Shown piece by piece: positions 18,539 to 26,276 of a DNA stretch of 64,000 bases (positions within the stretch are counted from its first letter, which is position 1; each line of letters starts with the position of its first letter). The DNA is from a bacterium. Its GTDB lineage: Bacteria > Zhuqueibacterota > QNDG01 > JAFGCO01. The position numbers and the translations under genes are program-made. The stretch lies in contig JAFGCO010000069.1 in NCBI GenBank assembly GCA_016932575.1, positions 62,001 to 126,000 of the forward strand, read 5' to 3'. The notes under the pieces were generated by a model that saw only the letters and a list, made by a program, of their open reading frames with translations, did no database searches and was not told where the DNA came from.

Positions 18539-20182
18539 ATGTGTAAAAAGTTCAAAGTCTTTCTTCAATCAACAATTTTTGTAATCTTGTTGATATTGAA
18601 TATTAAACAGACCCTGACTGCATCGGCTCTCCCCCATCTGCGCAAACAGGGAACTGCCATGCAACTTATGGTGGATGGAAAACCGTTCTTAATGATCGCC
18701 GGGGAACTGGGCAATTCCACTGCCTCGAGTATAGAAGCCATGCAACCAGTCTGGCCCAAACTCGTGCAGCTGAATCTAAACACATTTCTTGCCCCGGTCT
18801 ACTGGGAACTGCTGGAGCCTGAGGAAAATCAGTTTGATTTCAGCCTGGTGGACGGGCTGATTGAAGAAGCACGGAAGCATGACTTGCATCTGGTGCTTCT
18901 TTGGTTTGGCAGCTGGAAAAACAGCATGTCCTGTTATGCCCCCTATTGGGTAAAAACAAATCAAGAACGGTTTCCACGAGCCGAAAACGCTGCAGGAGCA
19001 TCTCAGGAGATCCTCTCCTGTTTCAGTGAAGAAAACCGGAAAGCAGATCAAAAAGCCTTTGCCGCCCTGATGCGGCACATCAAAGAAGCAGATGGTCGGG
19101 AGCATACGGTCATCATGATGCAGGTGGAAAATGAAATCGGTATGATTCCCGATGCCCGGGATCATTCGAGCCTGGCCGACCGGTATTTCGAACAGCGGGT
19201 GCCTCAAACATTGATGGATTATCTAAAGCAAAAACAGGATGCGCTGATTCCTGAATTTAAAGAGGCCTGGGAAAACGCCGGAGCGAAAATGTCCGGTACC
19301 TGGATTGAAATATTCGGACAAGGCCTGGGCACAGATGAAATATTTATGGCCTGGTATTACGCCCGGTATGTGGAAGCTGTAGCCTCTGCAGGCAAAACCG
19401 AATACGCGCTCCCCATGTATGTCAACGCGGCCCTCATTCGTCCCGGCTATCAGCCCGGTCAGTATCCCAGCGCCGGTCCCCTGCCCCATCTTATGGACAT
19501 CTGGCGCGCAGGGGCTCCGAGTATCGATTTTCTCTCTCCGGATATTTATTTTCCCAATTTCGCTGAATGGTGCCAGAAATATCATCGTGCAGGCAATCCC
19601 CTTTTTATTCCGGAAGTCGGCCGGGGGAACGCCTCGGCTGTGAATATCTATTATGCGCTGGGACAGCATGATGCCATGGGCTACTCACCTTTTTCAATCG
19701 AGTCGACCGATGATCCTCTGGATGATCCGATTGGAAAAAGTTACAGGCTGGTCTCTCAGATCGCTCCCCTGGTTCTTGAAAAACAGGGGAAAAACAGGAT
19801 GCGCGGTGTTTTACTGGATGAAGCCACTTCTGAAAAGCGGGTAATGCTTGGAGATTATACGTTTGTCTGCTCTCATGAATATACCAGCAAATGGACCTAC
19901 AGAGCACCGGGTAACGAATGGCCCCGAAAGGGATGCCTTATTATCCAGGTGGGCGAAAACGATTATTTTATAGCGGGCAGTGGCGTGATTATCACTTTTG
20001 AACCGGCGGATAAGGATGCTTTTATTGCGGGTATAGCATCTTTGGATGAAGGTGAATTCATCAACGGAACATGGACACCCGGACGCCGTATGAACGGCGA
20101 CCAGAGCCATCAGGGTCGTCACATGCGCCTGTCGCATTGGGAGTACAGCATTCAGAAGATACGGCTTTACCGGTATCAGTAA
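18539..20182 (+). CDS. GH35-type beta-galactosidase-like glycoside hydrolase
   Basis: An exported enzyme of 547 residues with a signal peptide (KFKVFLQSTIFVILLILN). The catalytic TIM barrel shows PFLMIAGELGNS, then NTFLAPVYWELLEPEENQFD, an acid/base Glu in QVENEIG (Glu199) and a likely nucleophile Glu in FIPEVGRG (Glu359). This combination belongs to GH35 enzymes of the DUF5597-containing type, which remove terminal beta-galactosyl or related sugars from polysaccharides. The last 130 or so residues form a beta-rich domain. The ATG at 18539 is chosen because AGGGG lies about 9 bases upstream; an ATG at 18530 is too close to it. It sits between two C25 peptidases, so the region looks devoted to degrading extracellular polymers. 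Confidence 0.88.
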   Translation: MCKKFKVFLQSTIFVILLILNIKQTLTASALPHLRKQGTAMQLMVDGKPFLMIAGELGNSTASSIEAMQPVWPKLVQLNLNTFLAPVYWELLEPEENQFDFSLVDGLIEEARKHDLHLVLLWFGSWKNSMSCYAPYWVKTNQERFPRAENAAGASQEILSCFSEENRKADQKAFAALMRHIKEADGREHTVIMMQVENEIGMIPDARDHSSLADRYFEQRVPQTLMDYLKQKQDALIPEFKEAWENAGAKMSGTWIEIFGQGLGTDEIFMAWYYARYVEAVASAGKTEYALPMYVNAALIRPGYQPGQYPSAGPLPHLMDIWRAGAPSIDFLSPDIYFPNFAEWCQKYHRAGNPLFIPEVGRGNASAVNIYYALGQHDAMGYSPFSIESTDDPLDDPIGKSYRLVSQIAPLVLEKQGKNRMRGVLLDEATSEKRVMLGDYTFVCSHEYTSKWTYRAPGNEWPRKGCLIIQVGENDYFIAGSGVIITFEPADKDAFIAGIASLDEGEFINGTWTPGRRMNGDQSHQGRHMRLSHWEYSIQKIRLYRYQ

Positions 20183-20303
20183 AACATATACATCTTCAGG
20201 GGGAAAAGGGGTATCAATCCAATATTGCCTCATCTATATGCGGATGAAGCATAATATATCCATGATTCCCTTCCCTGGATTCAGGCATTAAATCTGCCAC
20301 TTC

Positions 20304-21719
20304 CTATTTCAGAAGATGCATCCGCTGAACCTGAACCTCCGAACCGAAACTGAGCCGCGCGATATAGACGCCGCTGGATAAATCCGCAGGGCACCATTGA
20401 AACGTATTTTGACCTGCATATGGATAAAACCCGCGTGTATCCAGCACAGCCTGACCCGCCACAGAGTAAATTCGGATCCTCACTTCACCGGCGTACGGTA
20501 AAATAAATGCCAGCGTGGTGGCTGTATTGAATGGATTTGGATAATTCGGTTTCACACAAAATTCGACAGGATTGGCAATATCCTGTGAACCTGCATCCGC
20601 CCTGAGCAATGAAGGAAGTTTCATTGCAGGATCGCCCAGAAGCGTAAACAGTTTTATGGTTGTTTGATAATGCCGCATCTCATTTTTTGACGACTGGATC
20701 ACTTCTCCAATTGTAAAATCATTATTTGACAAGACCGTCTGATGAAATGTCTTCAACATTTGCGCTCCGACTGATTCAAAATGTTCGGCTGTGGGCGCAA
20801 ATGTGGCAACTGCGCCGCCTCCGGGCAGAATCAGCATATTCTCGACAATGGATTGCGGCCCTTTCCCTAAAAATGTCTGACCGCAGGCATAGGTAGTCAT
20901 AATATAAGGAATTTGATTCTGAATGACATCAACCACCTTTTCCGTCGTTAAAAAGAGTGAATCGGACCATGTATGATCATTTCCATGTCCTAAATAGATG
21001 ACAAATTCGGGGGACTGAGCCACCATTGCCTGAAAATCCGATAATTCCCCGGCATACTCTGAATCAGGATTCAGATCCAGGCGCAAATAGGATGCTTCAG
21101 AAAAAATGATTTCATTCACAAATTCCTCTGTTCGGCGTTCAAAGACGCCAGTTTGATTATCTGTATGGTCAGCCACAAACAAATAATGATAACCGTATTC
21201 ATGGGGATCCATATATTCAAATGAGATTGTTTTATGAATCAAAATTGATAACTCATCACCATTCGAAACAGGAAACCGTCCGATCGCAATATCCGGGGGA
21301 CCATCCGTATTCGATTCCGAGATACCGTACCATTCATCAGCGGCGGCAAGTTCTTCAAAATGATAAAAACAGTACGAAGGAATGATATCCGAATCTCCAA
21401 CCAGCAATAAATATCTGGGCTTCGGCGCCCGCCAGTGTTCCAGTGCATAGGTGACAAATGAACGAATCTGTTCGGGCTCTTCTCCGGCTTCGATAAACTC
21501 ATTGGTGATCTGATCCATAAAAATCAACTCGACCTTCAGCCCCTGCGATTCGCGGTGATCGATCAGCACAGCCAAATCATTTTCATTAAAACATCGCGTG
21601 ATCATGAGATAATCCGCCTGGTTTGTTTCAGCTTTCAACAAATCGACAGCAGCCCGACCGAATGAATAGCTCGAAACCAATCCAATCGTTATAATCGCGA
21701 AAAATGCTTTGATGTGCAT
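20304..21719 (-). CDS. C25-family cysteine peptidase with T9SS sorting domain
   Basis: An exported protein of 471 residues. A signal peptide (MHIKAFFAIITIGLVSSYSFG) is followed by a Peptidase_C25 core (YLMITRCFNENDLAVLIDH, PRYLLLVGDSDIIPSY). The catalytic His is in YLGHGNDHTW (near 245) and the Cys in MTTYACGQTF (near 277). From about residue 390 there is a T9SS type A sorting module (YPNPFNTATTLAF, GQAVLDTRGF, LSSGVYIARL, ending MHLLK). The ATG at 21719 has GGAGGG 5 bases upstream; the longer frame to 21776 has none. Compared with the giant C25 protein nearby it is a minimal peptidase-plus-sorting-signal form. Members of this family also include the T9SS sortase PorU, but the sorting domain here marks it as cargo. 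Confidence 0.9.
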   Translation of the reverse strand: MHIKAFFAIITIGLVSSYSFGRAAVDLLKAETNQADYLMITRCFNENDLAVLIDHRESQGLKVELIFMDQITNEFIEAGEEPEQIRSFVTYALEHWRAPKPRYLLLVGDSDIIPSYCFYHFEELAAADEWYGISESNTDGPPDIAIGRFPVSNGDELSILIHKTISFEYMDPHEYGYHYLFVADHTDNQTGVFERRTEEFVNEIIFSEASYLRLDLNPDSEYAGELSDFQAMVAQSPEFVIYLGHGNDHTWSDSLFLTTEKVVDVIQNQIPYIMTTYACGQTFLGKGPQSIVENMLILPGGGAVATFAPTAEHFESVGAQMLKTFHQTVLSNNDFTIGEVIQSSKNEMRHYQTTIKLFTLLGDPAMKLPSLLRADAGSQDIANPVEFCVKPNYPNPFNTATTLAFILPYAGEVRIRIYSVAGQAVLDTRGFYPYAGQNTFQWCPADLSSGVYIARLSFGSEVQVQRMHLLK

Positions 21720-21926
21720 AACATCCCTCCTGTTTTGTTTGTGAATGGTTTTTAATACAAAACAGTCGCTTTTCAATCGATATGCACCTCCTTAATACCA
21801 TTCTGCATCCAGCTGCCCGGACAGGCTGCAATGACATTTTTCATATATGATCTTAAAAATCACGGCTGTAAAACTGATTTAAAAACACAATACGAATGGG
21901 ATCCTGAACCCTGAAAATTAAGACAC

Positions 21927-22023
21927 TGCAGGTCTGCCTCCAATCAGAAAGCCCATGTGAAAGGAATGAATATGCTGTTGAAAAATTCCTTTTCACTCAC
22001 AATAACGAAAGAGGCAGTCTGCA
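21927..22023. repeat. Imperfect inverted-repeat element (~97 bp)
   Basis: The outer arms are TGCAGGTCTGCCTC (21927-21940) and GAGGCAGTCTGCA (22011-22023), complementary except for one extra base. The inner arms are GTGAAAGGAAT (21957-21967) and ATTCCTTTTCAC (21985-21996), also with one extra base. The element can fold as a long interrupted hairpin. It is non-coding and may be a dispersed palindromic repeat or a small structured RNA. Confidence 0.5.
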
Positions 22024-22060
22024 ACTCCTTTCAAAAAGGTTCGGAGAAAATGGATGAAAA

Positions 22061-22088
22061 TAAAAAACCGAATCATCTGTGATTCGGT
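22061..22088 (-). terminator. Rho-independent terminator after the CDP-alcohol transferase
   Basis: On the minus strand, a perfect 9-bp stem ACCGAATCA / TGATTCGGT with a 4-base loop is followed by a T-rich run. It lies about 210 bases past the transferase stop. Confidence 0.7.
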
Positions 22089-22298
22089 CCGATGGACATC
22101 CATTAATCAATCCATGAAAAATCTTTAATCACAACGATAAAGAATGTTTCACCAGACCGTTAACGAATGCGAATAAGCAATCTCCTTGTTTGAATGAAGT
22201 CAAAGTTAATTCATAACACCGTCGATATCAAGAACAATTTTCTTCGTACAGACAGAAATCACCCCATGAGCCATGAAGCCGGCCGATAAGTGAACTGT

Positions 22299-22997
22299 TT
22301 AATGCTGATGATTATCCGCACGGTATAATCGAACCGCATTCCTGCAGACAGTGACAATAAAAAGCAGTACCATGATCCCAAAGGGGATCAATATCAGTAC
22401 ATCCAGCACGGACCAGATATTGTTCAGCAGTGTTATCTGCGGTAATTTGACAAAATATATAAAAATCGTGATTAAAATCGCAATCAGACGGAATTCGGTG
22501 GCACCCAGCTTGGCATACGAAATCCTGAAAATGCCCGTGGAACAGGTTAAAATATATGTCTGGATACTCATCAGCAGATAGGCGATAAGCAGCAACAGGG
22601 CCACATCAAAGCGGACATACGGCGACAATCCGAAACCCATGCCAATAATCCATACGCTCAATGTATCACAATGATGATCGATATAAAAACCGAACCGGGG
22701 TTTCTCAATATTCCTATATCGTGCCAGAGAACCGTCAAGACTGTCCCCATACCAGTTAATAATCCAGCCAAGGCAGGCCATCCATAAAAAATTTTCATTA
22801 TAGGTTGAAAACCAGTATCCGAAAAAAACAAGCAGCGATCCGGCCATACCGATGGTGGTTAAGATATTGGGCGTCATCCAGGCCGGCAATCTGCTGGCCA
22901 AAAACAACAGCACCTTCTTTTCCCAGACTCCGAGCAGGGTGTGATTTTCTCTTTTCATATCAAGGATTTTGGATGTTTCTTCTGACTGTGCGGCCAT
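22299..22997 (-). CDS. CDP-alcohol phosphatidyltransferase family enzyme
   Basis: An inner-membrane enzyme of 232 residues that joins a CDP-activated lipid or alcohol to an alcohol, a step in phospholipid synthesis. The full family motif is present: Asp85, Asp88-Gly89, Ala92-Arg93, Gly103, Asp107 and Asp111, within GDSLDGSLARYRNIEKP and GFYIDHHCD. About six hydrophobic segments follow the usual topology. Which alcohol it uses (glycerol phosphate, inositol phosphate, serine or other) cannot be told from the motif. It stands alone with its own terminator. Confidence 0.88.
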   Translation of the reverse strand: MAAQSEETSKILDMKRENHTLLGVWEKKVLLFLASRLPAWMTPNILTTIGMAGSLLVFFGYWFSTYNENFLWMACLGWIINWYGDSLDGSLARYRNIEKPRFGFYIDHHCDTLSVWIIGMGFGLSPYVRFDVALLLLIAYLLMSIQTYILTCSTGIFRISYAKLGATEFRLIAILITIFIYFVKLPQITLLNNIWSVLDVLILIPFGIMVLLFIVTVCRNAVRLYRADNHQH

Positions 22998-23174
22998 TTC
23001 GCTGATTCCTTATCTTTTGCACTGTTGATTTAATCTCAGACCATGGGTACAATCTGAACATATATGCTTTTTATGCCCTGACCACGCTTCACCATTGATC
23101 AACAGTTAAAAAATGGATCGAGACAGAAAAAGAATGAGTGATCTATGATACAAAGAATCAAAAAGAAAATCAAT

Positions 23175-23210
23175 AAAAAAAAGCCCCGTCCACAATAAGT
23201 GAACAGGGCC
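23175..23210 (-). terminator. Terminator of the PII-AmtB operon
   Basis: On the minus strand a GC-rich imperfect hairpin (GGCCCTGTTCAC, then TTATT, then GTGGACGGGGC) is followed by a run of seven or more T. It lies about 35 bases past the last operon gene, ending at 23246. Confidence 0.8.
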
Positions 23211-23245
23211 AAAGGAAGGGAGAAAACGTATGATACATTGAGGAG

Positions 23246-23881
23246 TTAAAAAGAATAGCCGAATATCAGATAATTTGTTTTCTTCTGTGGATTGACAATA
23301 TATGACACAGATATGGGTCCGGACGACGCAGTGATCCCCACATTAACCACATTTAATTTATCATCCTCTTCAACATAGACGCCATCACCCGCACCCACAA
23401 TCAGGCTCGCCTCCATATCATCCTTTGCATAGAATTCATATCCGGCCTCCAAATACATGGAGTTATCCGGATCACCGGAGAAATAATAACCGGCCAGCAT
23501 ACTGAATGATCCCGGGCTGTAAGACACACTGGCTTCCAGACAGTGAATGCCGTCTTCGTCTGAATAATTAAAAGCGTCCATCTTCTCTGGATAATAATAA
23601 TCCGTTATGGTGATTCCCAGATCTCCGATAGAATAGGTTAAATAGAGATCATTCTCGTGAGATCCGCTGTCTGCCAGTGCATAAGAGGCCCATGCCCCAA
23701 TCTCCAATCCAGCCAGAGTATAACTGAGAGCAGGCTGAATACTGGCTGAATTCCCAAAATCTGTACCGCGCCAGACATACCGGCTGACCAGATCTGCGCC
23801 CAATCCAATCTGAGCATAGCTGTTGACGGTTAACATGATCATTAAACTGAACATCATTATTAAACAGGCTCTTTTTTTCAT
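23246..23881 (-). CDS. Outer-membrane beta-barrel protein, TorF/Gcw_chp-like
   Basis: A 211-residue exported protein. The signal peptide ends near NSYAQ, and the mature start (IGLGADLVSRYVWRGTDFG) is the hallmark of the TorF / Gcw_chp family of predicted small porins. Alternating beta strands follow (LEIGAWASYAL, LYLTYSIGDLGITITDYYYP, VSVSYIVNPQ) and the chain ends in Phe (LIFGYSF), the usual barrel signature. It is the third gene after glnB and amtB on one strand and shares their terminator. That suggests a porin that lets ammonium or other nitrogen compounds through the outer membrane; the substrate is inferred from context only. The ATG at 23881 is taken, with an in-frame GTG one codon earlier. 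Confidence 0.8.
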   Translation of the reverse strand: MKKRACLIMMFSLMIMLTVNSYAQIGLGADLVSRYVWRGTDFGNSASIQPALSYTLAGLEIGAWASYALADSGSHENDLYLTYSIGDLGITITDYYYPEKMDAFNYSDEDGIHCLEASVSYSPGSFSMLAGYYFSGDPDNSMYLEAGYEFYAKDDMEASLIVGAGDGVYVEEDDKLNVVNVGITASSGPISVSYIVNPQKKTNYLIFGYSF

Positions 23882-23992
23882 CACCGTTTTCCTTTCCTTT
23901 TTTTATTGATACTGATTTACAGCAACCAGTGTTGATAATAACACCAACATCGGATCCCTGTTCCGGCACGGATTAAGACAGACAAACCGTGC

Positions 23993-25345
23993 CTACTGTG
24001 TTGTAAAAATCTGAAATCCGCTGTATGCTTCCATGCCATGCTCGCCAATGTCGAGTCCTCGCATCTCTTCCTCTTCCGATACGCGTAGGCCCACGGTCTT
24101 TTTTATTAATGTGAATAGCAGCATACCAAGGCCGAAGGCCCAGATAAACGCAGTGACAATACCCAAAACCTGTACGCCGAGAATCTTGAGACCGCCGCCA
24201 TAAAAGAGACCGCCGTCCGCTGCGAATAAACCGACAGCCAGCGTGCCCCAGGCGCCGCATACACCATGGACACTGACAGCACCCACAGGATCATCCACTT
24301 TCAGCACACGATCAATAAAGAGAACGCTCAGAACAACAATAATTCCGGCAATAAATCCAATAACCAGCGATCCGGTAGGAGTCACAGAATAACATCCGGC
24401 CGTTATACCGACCAGACCGGCCAGAGTGCCGTTCAAAGCCATGGAACCGTCCGGCTTCCCCAGAATAATCCAAGCAGTAAACATGGCGGAAATAGCAGCG
24501 GCCGCAGCAGCCAGATTCGTGGTCACAGCCACACGGCCGATTTCACCGTCTCCCAGGGTGGTCGAACCCGGATTAAATCCGAACCATCCGAACCACAGAA
24601 TAAACACACCCAGAGCCGCAATAGCGATATTATGGCCGGGAATCGCACGTGCTTTTCCATCCGGGCCGTATTTACCGATCCGGGGACCGAGCACGATCGC
24701 ACCGGAAAGCGCAAGCCATCCACCAATGGAATGCACCACAGTGGATCCTGCAAAGTCATTAAACCCAAGACCTTCAAGCCAGCCGTTTCCATCCAGAAGC
24801 GATCCCCAGGCCCACGAGCCGAATACGGGATAAATAACCGCACAAATAAAAAAACTGTAAATCAGATATCCCGCAAATTTGGTCCGCTCAGCCATGGCGC
24901 CCGAAACAATTGTCGCAGCAGTCGCGGCAAATACGGTCTGAAAAATCAGAAAGGTCCAGTTCCAATCGGCACCGGTCGCGTCCGTACTCAACAGGGCAAA
25001 ATGGGTGGTTCCAAATAATCCGTTGGTTACACCAAACATAAGCCCGAAACCAATAAAAAAGAATGTCACGGTTCCAATGGAAAAATCCATCAGATTCTTC
25101 ATCATAATGTTGATGGTGTTTTTGGCCCGGGTAAAACCGCTTTCCACCATGGCAAACCCTGCCTGCATGAAAAACACCAGGAAAGCGGCCACACAGGTCC
25201 ATACGATATTGATATTGTTTTGTAATGTTTCCATCACAGCAATGTCTGTGGATTCGGTCGTTTCCTGTGCTGTAACCAGGGATGTCAGTACCAATAATAA
25301 GAGTGCAGCTGTGAGTATCACTTTCCTTTTGTGAGTAATTTTCAT
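23993..25345 (-). CDS. amtB: Ammonium transporter AmtB
   Basis: An 11-transmembrane ammonium channel of 450 residues with a cleavable signal peptide (LLLLVLTSLVTAQ). The twin pore histidines are visible: His205 in STVVHSIGGW and His360 in VSVHGVCGAWGT. Also seen are GFGLMFG, FAATAATIVSGAMAERTKF and the GWFGFNPGST segment typical of the family. The C-terminal tail (from about 415) is the usual PII-binding region. AAAGGAG lies 8 bases before the ATG. It follows glnB in an operon, the near-universal pairing in which PII blocks the channel when nitrogen is plentiful. Confidence 0.97.
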   Translation of the reverse strand: MKITHKRKVILTAALLLLVLTSLVTAQETTESTDIAVMETLQNNINIVWTCVAAFLVFFMQAGFAMVESGFTRAKNTINIMMKNLMDFSIGTVTFFFIGFGLMFGVTNGLFGTTHFALLSTDATGADWNWTFLIFQTVFAATAATIVSGAMAERTKFAGYLIYSFFICAVIYPVFGSWAWGSLLDGNGWLEGLGFNDFAGSTVVHSIGGWLALSGAIVLGPRIGKYGPDGKARAIPGHNIAIAALGVFILWFGWFGFNPGSTTLGDGEIGRVAVTTNLAAAAAAISAMFTAWIILGKPDGSMALNGTLAGLVGITAGCYSVTPTGSLVIGFIAGIIVVLSVLFIDRVLKVDDPVGAVSVHGVCGAWGTLAVGLFAADGGLFYGGGLKILGVQVLGIVTAFIWAFGLGMLLFTLIKKTVGLRVSEEEEMRGLDIGEHGMEAYSGFQIFTTQ

Positions 25346-25382
25346 AATGAATCTCCTTTCAAAAAATCAACATGCTTCCATA

Positions 25383-25724
25383 CTATCCAATGGCTTCTCT
25401 GCCAGTTTCTCCGGTACGTATGCGAATACATTCGTCCAGGGACAGAATAAATATTTTTCCATCACCGATTTGTCCGCTTTTCGCCCCGTCAATAATAGCC
25501 TGTATAGTCGGTTTGACAAAATCTTCGTTTACAGCAATTTCCAGTCGAATTTTTTTCAGCAAATTCACTTCAATATCAGCGCCACGATAAGTCTCATGAT
25601 AACCCTTTTGCTGGCCGCATCCCAACGCATTCGTCACAGACATTTTATACACTTCGCGTGAATACAATGCCTGCTTCACAGCCGTTAATTTTTCCGGTTG
25701 GATGTAAGCAACAATCAATTTCAT
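25383..25724 (-). CDS. glnB: Nitrogen regulatory protein PII
   Basis: A small trimeric signalling protein of 113 residues. It contains the N-terminal [13 protein letters not shown], the T-loop region [16 protein letters not shown], and the C-terminal signature [20 protein letters not shown] that binds ATP/ADP. It would sense 2-oxoglutarate and energy and gate AmtB, encoded just downstream. Position 51, the tyrosine uridylylated in enterobacterial PII, is isoleucine here, so modification at that site is unlikely; Tyr46 is kept. The ATG at 25724 has AAAGGAG upstream; the longer frame to 25892 is not supported. Confidence 0.95.
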   Translation of the reverse strand: MKLIVAYIQPEKLTAVKQALYSREVYKMSVTNALGCGQQKGYHETYRGADIEVNLLKKIRLEIAVNEDFVKPTIQAIIDGAKSGQIGDGKIFILSLDECIRIRTGETGREAIG

Positions 25725-26276
25725 TACGGGCTCCTTTCTCTGCTTTTTTATTTCCTGAACCATGTTTTCGTCATTCAGGATCTGTTTTCTTTGTAAAATC
25801 TTCTGGCAAACAAAATGCCGAACTTTTTTATCATGTTCTTTCTTATTGATTATTTTGTATTTATCCACATGTATCCAATGAGAGCAGATCATTCAATTAC
25901 ATACATTTTTGTATATGATATATCAGCTTATATCATTTTTGTTGCAATAGATTTTAAATCACCACTTTATCTGTCAATCGGTTAAAAAAAGAAGCACCTC
26001 TGCATTATAAAGTCCGGGCATATTCATTATATTTCTTTGAAAAAGGGAGGCGCTGAATACCATAACCAACCGTCCTGATAACATCGACCTGAAATCAGAT
26101 AAAAAATCCAGAAAGAGTAAGAATATTGCATAACAACAGTTTTGTATCGGTTAAGATATATAGCAACAATTTTGTCGTAAATATTATAATCGGGTATTAA
26201 ATTTGAAAAAGACTGTTGACGCGGTCGCTTTTTTTTACTACTTTTGACAAAATGCTGCAAAGGAGCCATATATATC
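25725..26276. other. Divergent region between glnB and the ACT-domain gene
   Basis: A 552-base divergent control region, AT-rich. It contains the sigma-54-like site for glnB at 25805-25820. No operator was identified, and the promoter for the plus-strand gene could not be placed confidently. Confidence 0.45.
25805..25820 (-). promoter_or_regulatory. Sigma-54-like promoter of glnB-amtB
   Basis: On the minus strand, CGGCAT-TTTGT-TTGCC fits the TGGCAC-N5-TTGCW pattern with GG and GC exactly 10 bases apart and the -12 TTGC intact; the mismatches are the first T, the C at position 6 and the last base. Transcription would start near 25792, about 68 bases before the glnB ATG. Sigma-54 control of PII-AmtB operons is well known in other bacteria. 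Confidence 0.55.

Larger units (their letters stand above)
21720..22298. other. Gene-free region with long inverted repeat and terminator
   Basis: This 579-base region separates the C25 gene from the CDP-alcohol transferase. It holds the inverted-repeat element at 21927-22023 and the terminator at 22061-22088. The rest shows nothing recognisable. Confidence 0.5.

Noticed and set aside
21803-21825. GG-N10-GC match upstream of the second C25 gene as a sigma-54 promoter
   Set aside because: Only the spacing fits; the flanking bases of both boxes disagree with the consensus.
24266-25018. Plus-strand open frame of 250 codons opposite amtB
   Set aside because: It lies entirely antisense to amtB, is Ser/Arg/Asn-rich without domain character, and has no ribosome site.
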